Of a DNA stretch of 64,000 nt, positions 58,715-64,000 are shown in pieces. Source of the DNA: Pseudomonadota bacterium (GTDB lineage: Bacteria; Pseudomonadota; Gammaproteobacteria; Burkholderiales; Burkholderiaceae_C); assembly GCA_021846965.1 (NCBI GenBank), contig JAJZWA010000008.1, positions 1 through 64,000 of the forward strand, written 5' to 3'. A model generated the notes under the pieces. It saw only the letters and a list, made by a program, of their open reading frames with translations, was not told the DNA's origin and made no database searches. Positions within the stretch are counted from its first letter, which is position 1. The number at the start of each line of letters is the position of its first letter. The translations under genes were made by a program, and so were the position numbers.

Positions 58715-60616
58715 TCAGACCGGGTTGGCGGTGGGCGCGTCGCTGGGCAGGCCGCCGCTGCTGCGCCCGGCGCTGGGGGGCTGGTTGCTCTGCAGCGTGC
58801 CGGGCGGACGCGGCGGACGCGGCGGACGTCCGGACATGATGTCGTCGATCTGCTCGGAGTCGATGGTCTCCCATTCCAGCAGCGCCTGGGCCATCGCGTG
58901 CATCTTGTCCTGGTTCTCCTCGATGAGCTTGCGCGCCAGCGCGTACTGCTCGTCGATGATGCGGCGGATCTCGGCGTCGACCTTCTGCATGGTCTGTTCC
59001 GACACATGCGTGGTCTTGGTGATCGAGCGCCCGACGAACACCTCGCCCTCGTTCTCGGCGTAGACCATCGGGCCCAGGGAGTCCGACATGCCGTAGCGGG
59101 TGACCATGTCGCGCGCCAGCTGCGTGGCCCGCTCGAAGTCATTCGAGGCGCCGGTGGTCATCTGGTGCATGAACACTTCCTCGGCGATGCGTCCGCCGAA
59201 CAGCACGGAGATCATGCTGAGGATGCGGTCGCGCCCCATGCTGTAGCGGTCGGCCTCGGGCAGCTGCATGGTCAGGCCCAGCGCGCGGCCGCGCGGGATG
59301 ATCGTGACCTTGTGCACCGGGTCGGTCTGCGGCATCAGGCGCGCCACCAGCGCGTGGCCGGCCTCGTGGTAGGCGGTGTTGCGGCGCTCGTCCTCGGGCA
59401 TGACCATGGAGCGGCGCTCCGCGCCCATCATGATCTTGTCCTTGGCGCGCTCGAAATCCTCCATCTCCACCAGGCGCGCGTTGCGACGGGCGGCGAACAG
59501 GGCCGCCTCGTTGACCAGGTTGGCCAGGTCCGCTCCCGAGAAACCGGGGGTGCCGCGCGCCAGGATGTCGGCGCGCACGTCCGGGCCCACCGGAGCCTTG
59601 CGCATGTGCACGACCAGGATCTGCTCGCGCCCGCGGATGTCGGGCAGTTGCACGTAGACCTGGCGGTCGAAACGGCCCGGGCGCAGCAGCGCGGGGTCGA
59701 GGATGTCGGGGCGGTTGGTGGCCGCGATGACGATCACGCCCAGGTTGGTGTCGAAGCCGTCCATCTCCACCAGCATCTGGTTGAGGGTCTGCTCGCGCTC
59801 GTCGTTGCCGCCACCCAGGCCCGCGCCGCGATGGCGGCCCACCGCGTCGATCTCGTCGATGAAGATGATGCAGGGAGCGTGCTTCTTGGCCGTCTCGAAC
59901 ATGTCGCGCACCCGCGACGCGCCGACACCGACGAACATCTCGACGAAGTCCGATCCGGAAATCGAGAAGAACGGCACCTTGGCCTCGCCGGCCACGCTCT
60001 TGGCCAGCAGGGTCTTGCCGGTGCCGGGAGGGCCGACCAGCAGCACGCCGCGCGGGATGCGCCCGCCCAGCTTCTGGAATTTCTGCGGATCGCGCAGGAA
60101 GTCGACCAGTTCCTTGACTTCCTCCTTGGCCTCGTCGCAACCTGCCACGTCGGCGAAGGTGACGGTGTTGCTCGACTCGTCGAGCAGACGCGCCTTGGAC
60201 TTGCCGAAGCTGAAGGCCCCACCGCGGCCTCCGCCTTGCATCTGGCGCATGAAGTACACCCACACGCCGATGAGCAGGAGCATCGGGAACCAGGAAATCA
60301 GGATCTGCATCAGGAAGGACTGCTCCTCACGCGGAGCCCCCACCACCTGCACGCCGTCCTTCATCAGGTCGCCGGTCATCCACAGGTCGCCCGGGGAGGT
60401 GAGCGAATAGTGGCTGCCGTCGGTGGTGGTCACGTCGAGCGTGCCGCTCTGGTGCACGACCACCTTTTTCACGCGGCCCTGCTTGGCCTCGTGCATGAAC
60501 TGGGTGTAGCTGACCGTGTCGGCCGGCGCGCTGCGGTCGAACTGCTTGAACACCGTGAACAGCACCAGGCCGATGACCAGCCAGATTGCGACCTTGGAAA
60601 ACCATTGATTGTTCAA
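58715..60616 (-). CDS. ftsH: ATP-dependent zinc metalloprotease FtsH
   Basis: [51 protein letters not shown]; Zn site HEAGH; start codon reads TTG. Confidence 0.97.
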   Translation of the reverse strand: MNNQWFSKVAIWLVIGLVLFTVFKQFDRSAPADTVSYTQFMHEAKQGRVKKVVVHQSGTLDVTTTDGSHYSLTSPGDLWMTGDLMKDGVQVVGAPREEQSFLMQILISWFPMLLLIGVWVYFMRQMQGGGRGGAFSFGKSKARLLDESSNTVTFADVAGCDEAKEEVKELVDFLRDPQKFQKLGGRIPRGVLLVGPPGTGKTLLAKSVAGEAKVPFFSISGSDFVEMFVGVGASRVRDMFETAKKHAPCIIFIDEIDAVGRHRGAGLGGGNDEREQTLNQMLVEMDGFDTNLGVIVIAATNRPDILDPALLRPGRFDRQVYVQLPDIRGREQILVVHMRKAPVGPDVRADILARGTPGFSGADLANLVNEAALFAARRNARLVEMEDFERAKDKIMMGAERRSMVMPEDERRNTAYHEAGHALVARLMPQTDPVHKVTIIPRGRALGLTMQLPEADRYSMGRDRILSMISVLFGGRIAEEVFMHQMTTGASNDFERATQLARDMVTRYGMSDSLGPMVYAENEGEVFVGRSITKTTHVSEQTMQKVDAEIRRIIDEQYALARKLIEENQDKMHAMAQALLEWETIDSEQIDDIMSGRPPRPPRPPGTLQSNQPPSAGRSSGGLPSDAPTANPV

Positions 60617-60837
60617 GACAGACTCCTCAAGCCCCGCTGGGACAGACGCTTCGCGCCATTCCCTTCAATGTGTTGCCGATTCTAGGCGAATCAAGCCCCC
60701 GCTCCCTGATTCTGCTCAGTCGGCGCGCGCCTTCCCGGGCCATCAGGGAATTCCCTTAATAACAGAAAGGTCAATTAAGGCCAGGAACTGCTGATTCCTG
60801 TTTTCTATCGAAGTTTTTGCCATGATAGACGGAATTT

Positions 60838-61485
60838 TCAATCCGCGTCCGGCTTGGGGTGCATGGCCAGCACGAAGACCTCGGCCGAGCGTTCGCGCGA
60901 GGCCTTGGGCTTGAGGGTCTTGACGCTGCGAAAGCGCTGCTTGTAGCGTGCCACGATCTGGCTGAAGTAGCCGCTGTGGAAGGTCTTGATGAGCAGCGCG
61001 CCGTCCTCGGCCAGCCAGTTGCCCGCGAACTCCAGCGCCAGGTCGGCCAGGTGTTCCACGCGCGCCGCGTCCGCCGAGGAGATGCCCGAGAGGTTGGGCG
61101 CCATGTCGGAGAGCACGAGGTCGACGCGCCGGCCTTCGAGCATGGCTTCGATGCGCTGCAGGACCTCGGCCTCGCGGAAGTCCCCCTGGATGAACTCCAC
61201 CCCGTCGACCGGATCCATGGGCAGCAGGTCCAGCGCCACCACGCGGCCGCGCAAGGCCCCCGCCGGGTCCGTGCCCAGGCGGCGCGCCAGGTACTGCGAC
61301 CAGGCGCCGGGGGCGCTGCCGAGCTCGACGATGAACTGGCCCGGACGCACCAGGCGATGCGCCTCGTCGATCTCCTGCAGCTTGTAGACGGCGCGCGAGC
61401 GGTAGTTGTCCTTCTGCGCCAGTTTCACAAAGGGGTCATGCAGGTGCTCGTTGAGCCATTGCTTGCTGAAACGGTTCTTCTTCAT
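60838..61485 (-). CDS. rlmE: 23S rRNA 2'-O-methyltransferase RlmE (FtsJ/RrmJ)
   Basis: FVKLAQKDNYRSRAVYKLQEID, LGSAPGAWSQYLA, LVLSDMAPNLSG, LLIKTFHSG. Confidence 0.95.
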   Translation of the reverse strand: MKKNRFSKQWLNEHLHDPFVKLAQKDNYRSRAVYKLQEIDEAHRLVRPGQFIVELGSAPGAWSQYLARRLGTDPAGALRGRVVALDLLPMDPVDGVEFIQGDFREAEVLQRIEAMLEGRRVDLVLSDMAPNLSGISSADAARVEHLADLALEFAGNWLAEDGALLIKTFHSGYFSQIVARYKQRFRSVKTLKPKASRERSAEVFVLAMHPKPDAD

Positions 61486-61551
61486 GCGCTTGCCGCGGAA
61501 ATTTGCAGGCCGCACGCGGGATGCGGCGGCGGGAAGACGGATAATGTGCCC

Positions 61552-62031
61552 ATGAGCGCCCTACTCCTGACCCCGGCCGAGCGCAGCGCGATGCGCGCAC
61601 TGGCCCATCCCCTCAAGCCCAGCGTACTGATCGGAGACGCGGGGCTGAGCGAGGCCGTGCTGGCCGAGATCGACCGTGCCCTCAAGGCCCACGACCTGAT
61701 CAAGGTCCGCGTGGCCGGCGACGACCGCGACGAACGCGCACGCATGCTGGAGAGCATCTGCGAGCGCCTCGGCGCGGCGCCGGTGCAGGCCATCGGCCGC
61801 GTGCTGGTGCTGTTCAGGCCCCTGCCTCCGAAGGAGGCCGAGGCCAGCGAGCGCGCCACGCGCGGAGCCGCGCCCCGCAAGGTCAAGGTGGTCGTGCCCT
61901 CGAGCAGCCCGACCCACCGGCCGAAAGTCAAGCGCCTGACCGTGCTGGGCAACCAGCGCGTGACGCCGGCGGGAAAGGTCAAGCGCGCCAAGCCGCGACG
62001 CTCCAGCGTGAAGAAGGTGCGCCTGGGCTGA
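61552..62031 (+). CDS. yhbY: YhbY/CRM-domain RNA-binding protein
   Basis: LTPAERSAMRALAHPLKPSVLIGDAGLSEAVLAEIDRALKAHDLIKVRV; divergent from rlmE. Confidence 0.9.
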   Translation: MSALLLTPAERSAMRALAHPLKPSVLIGDAGLSEAVLAEIDRALKAHDLIKVRVAGDDRDERARMLESICERLGAAPVQAIGRVLVLFRPLPPKEAEASERATRGAAPRKVKVVVPSSSPTHRPKVKRLTVLGNQRVTPAGKVKRAKPRRSSVKKVRLG

Positions 62032-62033
62032 GC

Positions 62034-62483
62034 TCAGGCGCTGGGGCGCGGCAGGTCGCGCCCCAGCTGCGAAGGCAGCAGCCACGCATAGGCGAGCACG
62101 CACAGCGCCTGCAAGCCGTACACCGCGCTGGCGGCGACATGCCAGCCGGCGGCATCGGGTGCGGCCACGGCGGCCGCCGCCAGCAGCCTGGGCACGACCA
62201 CGAATTCGCCCAGCACGTCGAAGAACAGACCGCCCATGACCAGCAGCAGTGGCGTGCTCATGCCCGCGCTGCGGTTTCGCTCCACCACCATCAGCACGGC
62301 TCCGAGGATCACGCCGGCCAGCGCCATCAGGTAGAACATGCGGCTGGCCACCGTGGCCGCCGTCATCCTGGGCACCACCAGTGAGAACACGGTGGGCGCC
62401 CCGATCAGGCCCACGGCGGCCATGCCGCCCAGCCACAGGCCCACCAGGAGGATCTGCAGGCGAAGTCGGCGTAGAGGGGCCAT
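62034..62483 (-). CDS. DUF4149-like membrane protein
   Basis: Four hydrophobic segments; LVGLWLGGMAAVGLIGAPTVF; between yhbY and greA. Confidence 0.75.
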   Translation of the reverse strand: MAPLRRLRLQILLVGLWLGGMAAVGLIGAPTVFSLVVPRMTAATVASRMFYLMALAGVILGAVLMVVERNRSAGMSTPLLLVMGGLFFDVLGEFVVVPRLLAAAAVAAPDAAGWHVAASAVYGLQALCVLAYAWLLPSQLGRDLPRPSA

Positions 62484-62502
62484 GGTGTATGCGCTCGGGG
62501 CT

Positions 62503-62976
62503 TCAGGCGTAGGAGACCTTGACGATGCTGTAGCTGCGCGTTCCGGCAGGAGCCACGACCTTCACCAGGTCGCCCTCCTCCTTGCCGATCAGCGCGCGGG
62601 CGATGGGCGAGCTCACCGAGATCATGCCCTGTTTCAGGTCGGCCTCGTCGTCGCCGACGATCTGGTAGGCCACCTCGTCGCCGCTGTCCTCGTCGCAGAG
62701 CTCGACGGTGGCGCCGAACACCACCCGGCCGCCAGCATCGAGCTCGGCGGGGTCGATGACCTGCGCCGACGAGAGCTTGCCTTCGATCTCGGCGATGCGC
62801 CCCTCGATGAAGCCCTGACGATCCTTGGCCGCCTCGTACTCGGCGTTCTCCGACAGGTCGCCCTGCGCGCGGGCCTCGGCGATGGCCTGGATCACCGCGT
62901 GGCGCTCGACCGTCTTCAGCCGATGCAACTCGGCGCGCAGTTTCTCCGCGCCGCGGCGGGTCATGGGGGTAGGCAT
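62503..62976 (-). CDS. greA: Transcription elongation factor GreA
   Basis: [58 protein letters not shown]. Confidence 0.97.
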   Translation of the reverse strand: MPTPMTRRGAEKLRAELHRLKTVERHAVIQAIAEARAQGDLSENAEYEAAKDRQGFIEGRIAEIEGKLSSAQVIDPAELDAGGRVVFGATVELCDEDSGDEVAYQIVGDDEADLKQGMISVSSPIARALIGKEEGDLVKVVAPAGTRSYSIVKVSYA

Positions 62977-63048
62977 GGGAACGAAAAATCCTCTGAACGA
63001 TCCGGATGAAAAGAAAAGCGCCGGGCGCATCCGCGTCCGGCGAGGCTT

Positions 63049-64000
<952 letters not shown>

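Noticed and set aside
58790-58830. GGACGCGGC tandem repeat near the ftsH 3' end
   Set aside because: Encodes the [10 protein letters not shown] tail of FtsH in frame; ordinary low-complexity coding sequence

Overview
High-GC chromosomal window whose gene content and synteny fit a Burkholderiales-type betaproteobacterium. All assignments come from reading the translations; no database search was run. Left part (0-12.3 kb): amino-acid ABC transporter with DadA-like dehydrogenase, Asp/Glu racemase and AraC regulator; a small soluble PAS-MCP next to a putative globin-GAF-EAL sensor phosphodiesterase; a CobS/CobT-like AAA+/VWA pair. Centre (12.3-31.6 kb): an apparent organosulfonate catabolic island with xsc-pta, TctABC transporter, sulfoacetate ligase and sulfoacetaldehyde dehydrogenase (sauT/sauS-like), two IclR regulators, a MocR/TauR-like regulator, a taurine-type ABC transporter, taurine dehydrogenase-like tauX/tauY and an MFS permease. 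Right part (31.8-64 kb): mostly housekeeping genes (lolC-like, PAP2, AidB-type acyl-CoA dehydrogenase, minCDE, rmlBD, divergent pgi-like, lysS, sixA, olsB-like, ppx, ppk, phoRB-phoU-pstBACS, glmM, folP, ftsH, rlmE, yhbY, greA, 3' end of carB). Main hunt results: a mirrored pair of CTGG direct-repeat operators between tauX and tauY; a consensus promoter with a perfect 8-bp dyad over the -10 upstream of xsc; a candidate shared motif upstream of xsc and the MFS gene; CobS/CobT-like genes apparently co-transcribed with the xsc-divergent IclR gene; Pho-box-like repeats upstream of olsB, ppk and pstS; a Pgi homologue lacking the conserved catalytic Glu; and short tandem repeats containing gene stop codons. 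No tRNA, rRNA, CRISPR or transposon was recognised.
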